Source of the DNA: CAWALV01 sp963782965
Lineage (GTDB): Bacteria > Actinomycetota > Actinomycetes > Acidothermales > Acidothermaceae
Reading direction: 5' to 3'
Length of the DNA: 64,000 bases
Assembly: GCA_963782965.1 (NCBI GenBank)
Contig: CAWALV010000002.1
Location: 806,001-870,000 of the forward strand
In this document: positions 6,745 through 15,252 of the stretch, piece after piece
How the letters are laid out: every line of letters begins with the position of its first letter
Numbering within the stretch: position 1 is the first letter of the stretch
The notes under the pieces: model-generated
What the model saw: the letters and a program-made list of their open reading frames with translations, nothing else
What the model was told of the DNA's origin: nothing
Database searches by the model: none
Position numbers and translations under genes: made by a program

Positions 6745-8067
6745 GTGGGTAGCGAAAACGTGGCGTCGCGCGCGCTGTTCGAAAGCGCGCAGGCCGTGAT
6801 ACCCGGCGGGGTGAACTCTCCGGTGCGCGCGTTTCGCGGGGTCGGCGGCACCCCGCGGTTCATGGCGGCCGGCCACGGCCCCTACCTCGTCGATGCCGAC
6901 GGCAACGAGTACGTCGACCTGGTCTGCTCGTGGGGACCGCTCGTGCTGGGGCACGCCCACCCGGACGTCGTCCGGGCCGTCCGGGAAGCCGCCGAACGCG
7001 GCCTGAGCTTCGGCGCGCCGACGGTCGGCGAGCTCGATCTCGCCGAGGAAATCGTGCGTCGGGTCGCGCCGGTGGAGCAGGTGCGGTTGGTGAGTTCGGG
7101 CACCGAGGCCACGATGAGCGCGATCCGGCTCGCGCGCGGTTTCACCGGCCGGAGCAAGCTCGTCAAATTCGCGGGCTGTTACCACGGGCACGTCGATGCG
7201 TTGCTCGCGGCTGCAGGCAGCGGAGTGGCGACTCTCGCGCTACCCGACACGCCCGGAGTCACCGGTGCCCAGGCCGCCGACACGATCGTGCTGCCGTACA
7301 ACGACATCGCGGCGGTCGAGGAGGCCTTCGAGCGCTACGGAGAGCAGATCGCCTGCGTCGTCACCGAAGCGGCGGCCGCGAACATGGGTGTCGTCCCGCC
7401 GGCGCCGGGCTACAACGCGAGCCTTCGCGACATCGCGCATCGCTACGGCGCCCTGCTCGTGCTCGACGAGGTGATGACCGGGTTTCGGGTGTCGGCGTCC
7501 GGCTGGTTCGGTCTCGAAGGCGTTGCCGGTGACCTCTTCACGTTCGGCAAGGTGATGGGCGGCGGCTTGCCGGCCGCCGCGTTCGGGGGGCGTCGCGAGA
7601 TCATGCAACGCCTCGCCCCAGCCGGCCCCGTCTACCAGGCCGGCACGCTGTCGGGAAATCCGCTCGCCACCGCTGCCGGGCTCGCGACCCTGCGTGCGTG
7701 CGACGCCGCCGTTTACAGCCACCTCGACAAGACCGCCGTAACCGTGGCGAAGCTCGTCAGTGACGCACTCACCGACGAAGGCGTGCCGCACCGGGTGCAG
7801 ACCGCGGGCAACCTGTTCTCGTTCTTCTTCACCGGCAACGAGGTTCGCGACTACGACGACGCGCGGGCGCAGGCATCCTGGCGCTATCCGGCGTTCTTCC
7901 ACGCGCTGCTCGATCACGGCGTCTACCCCCCGCCGTCCGTCTTCGAAGCGTGGTTCGTCTCCGCCGCCCACGACGCTGCGTCACTCGACCGGCTCGCCGA
8001 TGCGCTGCCGCATGCTGCACGCGCCGCCGCGCGCGCTGCCGAGCCGAGCACCGAGGCCAACCCGTGA
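6745..8067 (+). CDS. hemL: Glutamate-1-semialdehyde 2,1-aminomutase
   Basis: 440 residues from GTG 6745. This PLP enzyme makes 5-aminolevulinate from glutamate-1-semialdehyde in the C5 route to heme. Diagnostic blocks: PGGVNSPVRAFRGVGG near the N-terminus, SSGTEATMSAIRLARG, LDEVMTGFR, and the PLP lysine in FGKVMGGGLP (Lys269). Its position immediately ahead of a histidine phosphatase and the cytochrome c maturation genes is the order also seen in mycobacteria and fits heme supply for c-type cytochromes. The stop overlaps the next GTG (GTGA). Confidence 0.96.
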   Translation: MGSENVASRALFESAQAVIPGGVNSPVRAFRGVGGTPRFMAAGHGPYLVDADGNEYVDLVCSWGPLVLGHAHPDVVRAVREAAERGLSFGAPTVGELDLAEEIVRRVAPVEQVRLVSSGTEATMSAIRLARGFTGRSKLVKFAGCYHGHVDALLAAAGSGVATLALPDTPGVTGAQAADTIVLPYNDIAAVEEAFERYGEQIACVVTEAAAANMGVVPPAPGYNASLRDIAHRYGALLVLDEVMTGFRVSASGWFGLEGVAGDLFTFGKVMGGGLPAAAFGGRREIMQRLAPAGPVYQAGTLSGNPLATAAGLATLRACDAAVYSHLDKTAVTVAKLVSDALTDEGVPHRVQTAGNLFSFFFTGNEVRDYDDARAQASWRYPAFFHALLDHGVYPPPSVFEAWFVSAAHDAASLDRLADALPHAARAAARAAEPSTEANP

Positions 8068-8696
8068 CCCGCACCGTCGTCCACCTGCTGCGCCACGGGC
8101 AGGTCGAGAACCCGAACAAGGTGTTGTACGGGCGGCTGCCCGACTTCCACCTCTCCGAGGCGGGCGTGCTGATGGCCAAGCGGGCGGCGGAGGTCCTGGC
8201 CACCCGCGACATCGTCGCCGTCGTCTCCTCACCGCTCGAGCGTGCGATCGAGACCGCGACGCCGGTGGCCGAACGGTTCGGCCTGACGATCCGCACCGAT
8301 GAGCGGCTGCTCGAGCCGACCAATCACTTCGAAGGGCGGACGTTCGGCGTCGGCGACGGCGCGCTTCGCCATCCGGCCAACTGGCGCCATCTGGTCAACC
8401 CGTTCCGGCCGTCCTGGGGCGAGCCGTACGAAGCCATCGCCGCCCGCATGCTGGCGGCGCTCGCGTCAGCACGCGACGAGGCGCGCGGGCACGAAGCGGT
8501 CTGCGTCAGTCACCAGTTACCCATCTGGATCGTGCGGCGCAAGATCGAAAACCACCGGCTCTGGCACGACCCGCGCCGCCGCCAGTGCGCGCTCGGCAGT
8601 TTGACAAGCGTCGAGTACGACGATGATCGGATCGCAGGCCTGAGCTACAGCGAACCGTCGGGGGGAGCGGGCGCCGGCGAGGTCGGCGGCGCATGA
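8064..8696 (+). CDS. Histidine phosphatase family protein
   Basis: 210 residues, GTG start overlapping hemL. LLRHGQVENP near the N-terminus is the RHG signature with the phosphorylated His; the second catalytic His is in CVSHQLPIW. The fold is the phosphoglycerate-mutase-like branch. A homologue occupies this slot in mycobacteria between hemL and the thioredoxin-like gene, so a link to the heme/cytochrome pathway is plausible, but the substrate is unknown. Confidence 0.9.
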   Translation: MTRTVVHLLRHGQVENPNKVLYGRLPDFHLSEAGVLMAKRAAEVLATRDIVAVVSSPLERAIETATPVAERFGLTIRTDERLLEPTNHFEGRTFGVGDGALRHPANWRHLVNPFRPSWGEPYEAIAARMLAALASARDEARGHEAVCVSHQLPIWIVRRKIENHRLWHDPRRRQCALGSLTSVEYDDDRIAGLSYSEPSGGAGAGEVGGA

Positions 8697-8759
8697 TCGG
8701 CGGGCCCGCCTGATCCGTCGCAGGTGGGTGGCCTGCACAATGGGGACGCAGTCTGTGAG

Positions 8760-9368
8760 ATGGGAAGTCCGCTGGTGCCGATCGTGCGATGCCGCCGCCT
8801 CCTGGCGGTTGCCGGGACGACGGTCGGGCTGCTGGCGGCCGGCGCCTGTGCCACGTCGTCGGCCAGCCCGGGGCAACAGATCAACTACGTGACGGGCAAG
8901 GCCGTCCTGACGACCTACGACCAGGGGCACCGCAAAGTGGCACCCGAGGTGTCGGGAGTCGACCTGGCCGGCCGGCCGTTGAGCCTGTCGAAGTACCGCG
9001 GCAAGGTGATCGTGCTGAACTTCTGGGCCTCGTGGTGCCCGCCCTGCCGGGCGGAGGCGGCGGCTCTCGAGCAGGTCTACACCGACACGAAGGAATCCGG
9101 CGTGCAGTTCGTCGGCGTCGACATCCGTGAGAACGGGCCCAACGACGGGCCGAACTTCGTGGCCACGCACCACATCGACTACCCGAGTTTCTCCGACCAG
9201 GCAGCCACGATCGCGCTCGCCTTTCGCGGCACCGGCATCTCACCGACGATCCCGCCGAGCACCCTGATCATCGATCGCTCCGGACACATCGCCGCCCGCG
9301 CGCTCGGTGAGATGACCTACGGGCCGCTGGAGCGGACGGTCAAAATGATCGCAGCGGAGCAGCCGTGA
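8760..9368 (+). CDS. TlpA/ResA-like thiol-disulfide lipoprotein for cytochrome c maturation
   Basis: 202 residues from ATG 8760. The signal ends in LAAGAC (Cys30), a near-lipobox, so the protein is probably anchored outside. The thioredoxin-fold active site WASWCPPC (Cys93/Cys96) reduces apocytochrome cysteines before heme attachment, using electrons handed through CcdA. It overlaps ccdA by 4 bases (GTGA), consistent with coupled translation. Confidence 0.92.
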   Translation: MGSPLVPIVRCRRLLAVAGTTVGLLAAGACATSSASPGQQINYVTGKAVLTTYDQGHRKVAPEVSGVDLAGRPLSLSKYRGKVIVLNFWASWCPPCRAEAAALEQVYTDTKESGVQFVGVDIRENGPNDGPNFVATHHIDYPSFSDQAATIALAFRGTGISPTIPPSTLIIDRSGHIAARALGEMTYGPLERTVKMIAAEQP

Positions 9369-10141
9369 TCCTCGAGGCGGCCGGGAGTTCCTTCCAGCAC
9401 ACGGTGCTGAACGGCTCGCTGCTGTTGGCCGTACCGGTGGCGGCGGCCGCCGGCGTGGTGTCTTTCCTGTCGCCGTGCGTGTTGCCGCTGGTACCCGGCT
9501 ACATCGCCTACGCCACAGGACTTTCCGGGGCCGACCTCGAGGATGGCGGGCGCCGCCGCAGCGGCCGGGTACTGCTCGGGTGCCTGCTCTTCGTGCTCGG
9601 CTTCTCCGTCCTGTTCGTCTCCGAAGGGGCGCTGTTCGGTTACGTCGGGGTCACGTTGAAGGCGCACGTGACGCTCGTCGACCGCATCCTCGGCGTCCTG
9701 ATCATCATTTTCGGCCTGGCGTTCATGGGATTCCTGCCCGGGCTGCAGCGCGAGGTGCGCATCCGGCGGCTGCCTGCCGCCGGTGTCGCGGGCGCGCCCG
9801 TCCTCGGGTTCTTGTTCGGCGTCGGTTGGACGCCGTGCATCGGGACGACGCTGGCCGCGGTGCAGAGCCTGGCCACGTCACCCGACGGCGCGGGCGTGGG
9901 GCGGGGCGCACTCCTCACCTTGGTGTTCTCGCTCGGCCTCGGCGTGCCGTTCGTCGTCGTCGCGCTGCTCTTTCGCCGGACCATGGGGGCGCTCGCGTTC
10001 GTGAAGCGGCACTACGCCTGGGTGACCCGGATCGGTGGCGGCCTGCTCATCCTGGTCGGCATCCTGCTCGTCAGCGGGCTGTGGAACGCGATGATCGACC
10101 ATCTCCAGCCCTACATCAGCGGCTACTCGACGGTGCTCTGA
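9365..10141 (+). CDS. ccdA: Cytochrome c biogenesis protein CcdA (DsbD-type electron transporter)
   Basis: 258 residues, six or more membrane helices. Conserved membrane cysteines occur in FLSPCVLPLVPGY (Cys38) and GWTPCIGT (Cys158), the pair that carries reducing equivalents from cytoplasmic thioredoxin to outside thiol proteins such as the TlpA-like product just upstream. The start GTG overlaps that gene. Confidence 0.95.
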   Translation: MILEAAGSSFQHTVLNGSLLLAVPVAAAAGVVSFLSPCVLPLVPGYIAYATGLSGADLEDGGRRRSGRVLLGCLLFVLGFSVLFVSEGALFGYVGVTLKAHVTLVDRILGVLIIIFGLAFMGFLPGLQREVRIRRLPAAGVAGAPVLGFLFGVGWTPCIGTTLAAVQSLATSPDGAGVGRGALLTLVFSLGLGVPFVVVALLFRRTMGALAFVKRHYAWVTRIGGGLLILVGILLVSGLWNAMIDHLQPYISGYSTVL

Positions 10142-10143
10142 TC

Positions 10144-11895
10144 GTGGCGACCCCGAAGACAGGTCTGGACGTCGAGGCGCCTGCTGATCCGAGCAGCGTC
10201 ACGGCGACCGACGAACTCGGCACCCGCCAGGGCGCGGTGCGGCCGATCGGTCGGTCGGTGTTCGGCCTTGCTCGGTGGGCGTGGTACCTGCTCACCTCGA
10301 TGCGCACGGCCCTCGTCTTGCTGTTCCTGCTTGCGCTGGCCGCCGTGCCGGGCTCGATCCTGCCGCAGCGCGGCACCAACCCGCTGCGGGTGCACGAATA
10401 CTTCGTTGCGCACCCGACCCTCGCGCCGATCGTCGATCACCTCGGCGGTTTCGACGTCTACGGTTCGCCGTGGTTCGCCGCGGTCTATCTCGCGCTCTTC
10501 GTGTCGCTGGCCGGCTGCGTGATCCCACGAGCCAAGCGCCATATCGGCGCGATGCGGGCCCGGCCGCCGGCCGCTCCGCGCAACCTGGCCCGGTTGCCCG
10601 TGTCGGATCGCTGGACCACAGATCTTCCGCCCGATCGCGCGCTAGCCCTGGCACACGCGAAACTGCGGTCGCGGCGCTACCGTGCCGACCTTTCGGCGAC
10701 GAGCGTCAACGCGGAAAAGGGCCATCTGCGCGAGACCGGCAACCTGCTCTTCCACGTGTCCCTGCTCGTCGTCCTCGTCGGGATCGCAGCTACCGCGGCG
10801 TTCGGGTTCGGCGGCAGCGTCGTGGTGAAGGAGCACGACGGCTTCGCCGACACCCAGCTCGACTACGACTCACCGCCCTCCCTCGGCCGGCTGGTCTCCG
10901 CCGGGAAGCTCCCGCCGTTCTCGTTCACGCTCGACTCGTTCTCGGCCACTTACCAGACCAGCGGGACGACGCGTGGCGAGGGGTCCAGTTACACCGCGCG
11001 CCTCACGTGGCAACCGAATCCGACAGCCGCCCGGCGCACGTCGGTGGTCCGGGTCAACCATCCGCTGACGATCGACGGCACGAACGTCTACGTGTCCGGG
11101 CACGGCTACGCGCCGCACTTCGTCGTCCGCGACGGATCGGGTCGAGTCTTCGACGAGACGGTTCCGTTCCTGCCCGATGACGGCACCACGCTCGAATCCC
11201 AAGGCGTGGTGAAACTGCCGGACGCCGGCCCGCAGCAACTCGGCATCCTCGGCACCTTCCTGCCGACCGCCAGTGCCGACCCCACCACCGGGCGGCCGAT
11301 CTCGATCTTCCCGGCTCCGGACAATCCCGCGGTCGTCATCGGAGTCTTCGCGGGTGACCTCGGGCTCGATTCCGGCATCCCGCAGTCGGTGTACACGCTC
11401 GACACCTCGAAGATGAAGCTGCTCGACAAGGCCGTGCTGCGGCCCGGTGAGACGCTGACGCTGCCCAACGGTGCCGGCAGCGTGACCTTCGCCGGGTACT
11501 CGCAGTGGGTCAACTTCCAGATCAACCACGATCCCGGCAAGCAGATCGTGCTGGTCGCTGTGTCGTTGGTGATCTTGGGACTGTTGTTGTCGCTCGGCAT
11601 CCGACGCCGCCGGGTCTGGGTGCGTGCGACCGCGGACGACGCCGGGCGTACGGTTGTCGACGTCGGCGGGCTGGCCCGCACCGACGCCGCCGGTGGGTTC
11701 GAGGACGAGTTCCGCCGGCTGACGGCGGGTTTGCGGGCGGCCATCCCCGGGATACCTGAGTCGTCAGGGCCGCAACCGTTGCTGGGGCCGCCGCCGCGAG
11801 AGCAACGAGAGCAACGAGAGCAACGAGAGCAACGAGAGCAACGAGAGCAAGACGTCGTCCCGCCGGCCATAGCCGGGCACCACGAGGAGGGCTGA
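10144..11895 (+). CDS. resB: Cytochrome c biogenesis protein ResB (Ccs1)
   Basis: 583 residues, GTG start 2 bases after the ccdA stop. Early helices (ALVLLFLLALAAVPGSILPQ) are followed by a large extracytoplasmic region and a last helix (IVLVAVSLVILGLLLSLGI). Blocks such as VYGSPWFAAVY and ETGNLLFHVSLLVVL are typical of ResB. With CcsB it forms the System II heme-export and ligation complex. The C-terminus carries a six-fold Arg-Glu-Gln repeat that is not part of the family. Confidence 0.94.
   Translation: MATPKTGLDVEAPADPSSVTATDELGTRQGAVRPIGRSVFGLARWAWYLLTSMRTALVLLFLLALAAVPGSILPQRGTNPLRVHEYFVAHPTLAPIVDHLGGFDVYGSPWFAAVYLALFVSLAGCVIPRAKRHIGAMRARPPAAPRNLARLPVSDRWTTDLPPDRALALAHAKLRSRRYRADLSATSVNAEKGHLRETGNLLFHVSLLVVLVGIAATAAFGFGGSVVVKEHDGFADTQLDYDSPPSLGRLVSAGKLPPFSFTLDSFSATYQTSGTTRGEGSSYTARLTWQPNPTAARRTSVVRVNHPLTIDGTNVYVSGHGYAPHFVVRDGSGRVFDETVPFLPDDGTTLESQGVVKLPDAGPQQLGILGTFLPTASADPTTGRPISIFPAPDNPAVVIGVFAGDLGLDSGIPQSVYTLDTSKMKLLDKAVLRPGETLTLPNGAGSVTFAGYSQWVNFQINHDPGKQIVLVAVSLVILGLLLSLGIRRRRVWVRATADDAGRTVVDVGGLARTDAAGGFEDEFRRLTAGLRAAIPGIPESSGPQPLLGPPPREQREQREQREQREQREQDVVPPAIAGHHEEG
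11797..11850 (+). repeat. 6 x 9-bp perfect tandem repeat at the resB 3' end
   Basis: Six perfect copies of CGAGAGCAA encode a run of Arg-Glu-Gln triplets at the cytoplasmic tail of ResB. The perfect identity suggests recent slippage expansion. Confidence 0.95.
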
Positions 11896-11898
11896 GGC

Positions 11899-12954
11899 GT
11901 GCAGGTCGACGTCGGGCTGGCCAAGCTGTCCAACGATCTTGTCGCGGGCGGCATCATCACGTATTCGCTCGCCTTCCTCGGTTACGCCGTCGACGCCGCG
12001 CGCGGGGTGGGTACCCCGAAGGTGCAGGTCGCGCAGCCGGCCTCCGCCGTTCCTGCGACGAGGGTGCCCGAACTCGTGGGCGCCGGGTCTGCGGGCGGTG
12101 CGGGCGTTGACCCGGCAGGCGGCAGCGACGACGTCGCGGGCCGGGCCGGCTTCGGGGTGGCGCCACCGGCCGACGCCAAGGCCCGCCGGAACGTGCCGTT
12201 CATCGGGCGGCTGGCCGTGGGTCTCACCGTGGTGGGCTGGCTGCTGCATCTTGGCGCGGTGGTCACTCGCGGAGCGGCCGTGCACCGGCTGCCGTGGGGG
12301 AACATGTACGAGTTCACCCTGGCGCTGACCCTCGCGGCGGTGACGGCGTTCCTCGTCGTCCTGCGTCACCATCGGGTGCGCTTTCTCGGCGTGTTCGTCA
12401 TGGTGCCGGTGCTGCTGGCGCTGGGGTTGGCGGTTCTCGTTCTCTACGTCGCACCGGCGCCGCTCATGCCGGCGCTCCAGTCGTACTGGCTGGCTATTCA
12501 CGTGACCGCTGCGATCATCGCCTCCGGTGTCTTTACCGTCGCGACCGCAGCCACCGTGATGTTCTTGCTGGCCGACCGCTACGACGGGGCGGCTGCCGAC
12601 GGCCGGCCGGTGCGCTTCAGCGCGCTCGCGCGCATGATGCCACCGCCCGCCACCCTCGACCGCATGGCATACCGCGCCTACGCGTTCGCGTTCCCGGTCT
12701 GGACCTTCGCCGTGGTTGCCGGGGCCATCTGGGCCGAGAACGCGTGGGGCCACTACTGGCAATGGGACCCGAAGGAGACGTGGGCCTTCATCACCTGGGT
12801 CGTCTACGCCGGTTACCTGCACGCGCGCGCCACGGCCGGATGGCGGGGACGCAAGGCGGCATACGTCGCGATGTTCGGTTTCGCGACGATCATCTTCAAC
12901 TTCTTCGTGGTGAACATCTTCATCACCGGAATGCACTCCTACGCCGGCCTCTGA
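11899..12954 (+). CDS. ccsB: Cytochrome c biogenesis protein CcsB (heme handling)
   Basis: 351 residues, GTG start 3 bases after resB. A multi-helix protein with the tryptophan-rich heme-binding signature WGHYWQWDPKETW (about 283-295) and flanking helices carrying conserved His (HLGAVVTRG, AIHVTA). Together with ResB it carries heme outward and ligates it to apocytochrome c. It is the last gene of the hemL-ccs transcript. Confidence 0.94.
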   Translation: MQVDVGLAKLSNDLVAGGIITYSLAFLGYAVDAARGVGTPKVQVAQPASAVPATRVPELVGAGSAGGAGVDPAGGSDDVAGRAGFGVAPPADAKARRNVPFIGRLAVGLTVVGWLLHLGAVVTRGAAVHRLPWGNMYEFTLALTLAAVTAFLVVLRHHRVRFLGVFVMVPVLLALGLAVLVLYVAPAPLMPALQSYWLAIHVTAAIIASGVFTVATAATVMFLLADRYDGAAADGRPVRFSALARMMPPPATLDRMAYRAYAFAFPVWTFAVVAGAIWAENAWGHYWQWDPKETWAFITWVVYAGYLHARATAGWRGRKAAYVAMFGFATIIFNFFVVNIFITGMHSYAGL

Positions 12955-12981
12955 TCGCGCGCGCCACTGAGCCCTGAGCGT

Positions 12982-13029
12982 GTAATCGCTGCGTTACAAG
13001 GGCCCATGATCACGAAATCCGCGCGTAAC
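12982..13029. promoter_or_regulatory. Candidate GlnR-like nitrogen-control region before amt
   Basis: The gap holds a perfect GTAA-N8-TTAC inverted repeat (12982-12997) and, about 16 bases on, GAAAT-N6-GTAAC (13014-13029). The first can be read as two GTnAC-like boxes 11 bases apart, the spacing used by actinobacterial GlnR in front of ammonium transporter genes. Matches to the GlnR consensus are partial. Confidence 0.35.
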
Positions 13030-13148
13030 ACCGATCCGCCAAGCTGACCTGCGGCTGGGAACGGTGCCATCGGCGTCCGGCATGCCTGCCCCGCCGAACC
13101 GATGGCCGACCGATGGCCGATGGCCGCCCACGAGAGGATCGCCGCCCG

Positions 13149-14561
13149 ATGCCTGCTCAGCTCAACGCGGGTGACACCGCGTGGGTGATGGTCAGCGCCG
13201 CACTCGTCATGTTGATGATTCCCGGACTCGCGTTGTTCTACGGCGGCATGGTTCGGGTGAAGAGCGTCCTGAACATGCTGATGATGAGCGTGACCTGCCT
13301 GGCCGTCGTCACCGTCGTCTGGGTTCTCTACGGCTACTCACTGGCCTTCGGGCCCGATGCCTTCGGTGGGCTCATCGGCACGCTCAAACACGCAGGCATG
13401 GACGGCGTGGGCGTCGGCCAGCTCACCGGATCGATCCCCACTCTCGTGTTCGCCAGCTTCCAGTTGATGTTCGCCGCGATCACCGCGGCCCTGCTCTCGG
13501 GTTCCATTGCCGACCGCGCGCGGTTCGGCGCGTGGATCGTGTTCGTCGCCGTGTGGGTCACCGTCGTGTACTTCCCGATCGCGCACTGGGTCTTCTACTC
13601 CGACGCCGGCCATGGCGGCTGGATCGTCGACCACCTGCACACCCTCGACCTCGCGGGGGGCACGGTCGTCGAGATCAACTCGGGCGCGTCGGGCCTCGCG
13701 CTCGCTCTCGTGTTGGGCCCTCGGCTCGGCTTCAAGCGTGACCCGATGCGCCCGCACAGCCTGCCGTTGGTGGTGCTCGGCGCGGGGCTGCTGTGGTTCG
13801 GCTGGTTCGGCTTCAACGCCGGGTCGGCGCTGGCGAGCGGCGGTCAGGCGGGCATGGCCTTCCTCGACACCCAGGTCGCCGGTGCCACGGGTGTCATCGG
13901 CTGGCTGCTGATGGAGAAGTGGCGCGACGGTCGTGCGACGACGCTCGGCGCCGTTTCGGGTGCCATCGCCGGGCTGGTCGCCATCACGCCGGCCTGCGGC
14001 TCGGTCAATCCGATGGGCGCGCTGCTGATCGGCGTCCTCGCCGGGATGGCCTCGAGCTATGCCGTCGGGCTGAAGTTCAAGCTCGGCTACGACGACTCCC
14101 TCGACGTCGCGGGAGTGCACGGCATCGGCGGCATCGTCGGCATGGTGCTGATCGGGCTGCTCGCCACCGCCAGCGTGACCGGGCATGCGCGGGGCCTGTT
14201 CTACGGCGGCGGGCTCACGCAGCTCGGCCGCCAGGTGCTGGCCGCCGTTGCCGTCGGCGCATACGCATTCGTCGTGAGCTGGCTCATCGCCAAGGCGATC
14301 GACCGCTTCATGGGTTTCCGCGTCACGCGCGACGACGAACTCGCGGGCCTCGACCTGCTGGTGCACGGTGAATCGGCCTACGACCTCGGTACCCACACGA
14401 TGGCGCTGGGCCACCGGCTCGCCGGCCACAGCCTGCTTTCCGGGCACCACGACGAGCCGCGAGAGTCGGCCCGAGAGGAACCGATGGTCGAAGCCGCGGC
14501 GGGCGCCGCGACGCGGGCGAGTGCACCCGAGCCGGACGACGAGGCGCGCACGTCGCGTTGA
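13149..14561 (+). CDS. amt: Ammonium transporter (Amt/MEP family)
   Basis: 470 residues from ATG 13149, with GAGAGG 11 bases upstream; ATG 13113 is a possible longer start. Eleven or so helices with family blocks: DTAWVMVSAALVMLMIPGLALF, HWVFYSDAGHGG, GAGLLWFGWFGFNAGSA, and VHGIGGIVG containing a pore His. The cytoplasmic C-terminus is longer than usual (about 60 residues past the last helix, with Arg/Glu-rich stretches). No glnK or glnD follows, unlike many actinobacteria. Confidence 0.95.
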   Translation: MPAQLNAGDTAWVMVSAALVMLMIPGLALFYGGMVRVKSVLNMLMMSVTCLAVVTVVWVLYGYSLAFGPDAFGGLIGTLKHAGMDGVGVGQLTGSIPTLVFASFQLMFAAITAALLSGSIADRARFGAWIVFVAVWVTVVYFPIAHWVFYSDAGHGGWIVDHLHTLDLAGGTVVEINSGASGLALALVLGPRLGFKRDPMRPHSLPLVVLGAGLLWFGWFGFNAGSALASGGQAGMAFLDTQVAGATGVIGWLLMEKWRDGRATTLGAVSGAIAGLVAITPACGSVNPMGALLIGVLAGMASSYAVGLKFKLGYDDSLDVAGVHGIGGIVGMVLIGLLATASVTGHARGLFYGGGLTQLGRQVLAAVAVGAYAFVVSWLIAKAIDRFMGFRVTRDDELAGLDLLVHGESAYDLGTHTMALGHRLAGHSLLSGHHDEPRESAREEPMVEAAAGAATRASAPEPDDEARTSR

Positions 14562-14592
14562 CCGATCGGGGGCGACCCCTTCTGCCATGCTC

Positions 14593-15225
14593 ATGGCCGT
14601 GACTGCTTCGTTCCAGCGGCCCGCACCGACCCGGCGAGAACCCGCCCGGCGCCAGGTGATCGCCATCCGGATCGCGGTGGTCCTGCCCATGGTGGCGATG
14701 CTCGCCTTCTTCGCCGTGCTCTCCACGCATGAGCAGTACAACGGCCTGTCGCCGGGCGTACGCGTGACGATTGCCGGCGGCTGCCCGCGCGACCTGGGGC
14801 CGGCCATCGACGTGAAGAACCCCAACCCGCAGAACTGGGTGAGTTCGCTCTCGCGGCACCCACCGCTCGCCTCCCCAGGCGCCGACGCGGGGCTGATTTG
14901 TGAGTACTCGTCCTCGGCTACCGGCTCCCACGCGCTCCAACGGCATGTGCAGCTGACCGCCGCGCAAGCCGGCACGCTGTCGGTCGCGGCGGCCGCGGCC
15001 GCGACCAAGCCGCTGTCCGGCGTGACCGCCTGCGCCGCGGCAGCGCAGGCTCGGCCGGTGATCGTCGTCCTCGGCTACTCCCATCAAGCCGATGTCGACA
15101 TCTGGTGGGACGACGCCGGGTGCCAGGCGGCCGACAACGGCTACGCGACGACCCCCACGCCCGGGGATCTCTCCTACGTCGCCTTCGCAGACGCAGTGAC
15201 CAAGTACCTGCCCGCCGCCTCTTGA
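14593..15225 (+). CDS. Membrane-anchored extracytoplasmic protein of unknown function
   Basis: 210 residues from ATG 14593 (ATG 14587 also possible). A basic N-terminus and one hydrophobic helix (VVLPMVAMLAFFAVLS) suggest a signal anchor. The outer part has four Cys (GGCPRD, LICEY, VTACAA, DAGCQA), consistent with two disulfides. I recognise no family. It lies between amt and ubiD, 27 bases before the latter. Confidence 0.7.
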   Translation: MAVTASFQRPAPTRREPARRQVIAIRIAVVLPMVAMLAFFAVLSTHEQYNGLSPGVRVTIAGGCPRDLGPAIDVKNPNPQNWVSSLSRHPPLASPGADAGLICEYSSSATGSHALQRHVQLTAAQAGTLSVAAAAAATKPLSGVTACAAAAQARPVIVVLGYSHQADVDIWWDDAGCQAADNGYATTPTPGDLSYVAFADAVTKYLPAAS

Positions 15226-15252
15226 TCGCGGCGAACCGCAATACTGGCGACC

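Noticed and set aside
13113..13148. ATG 13113 as amt start
   Set aside because: The added residues are not hydrophobic and ATG 13149 fits the family N-terminus and ribosome-binding site better.
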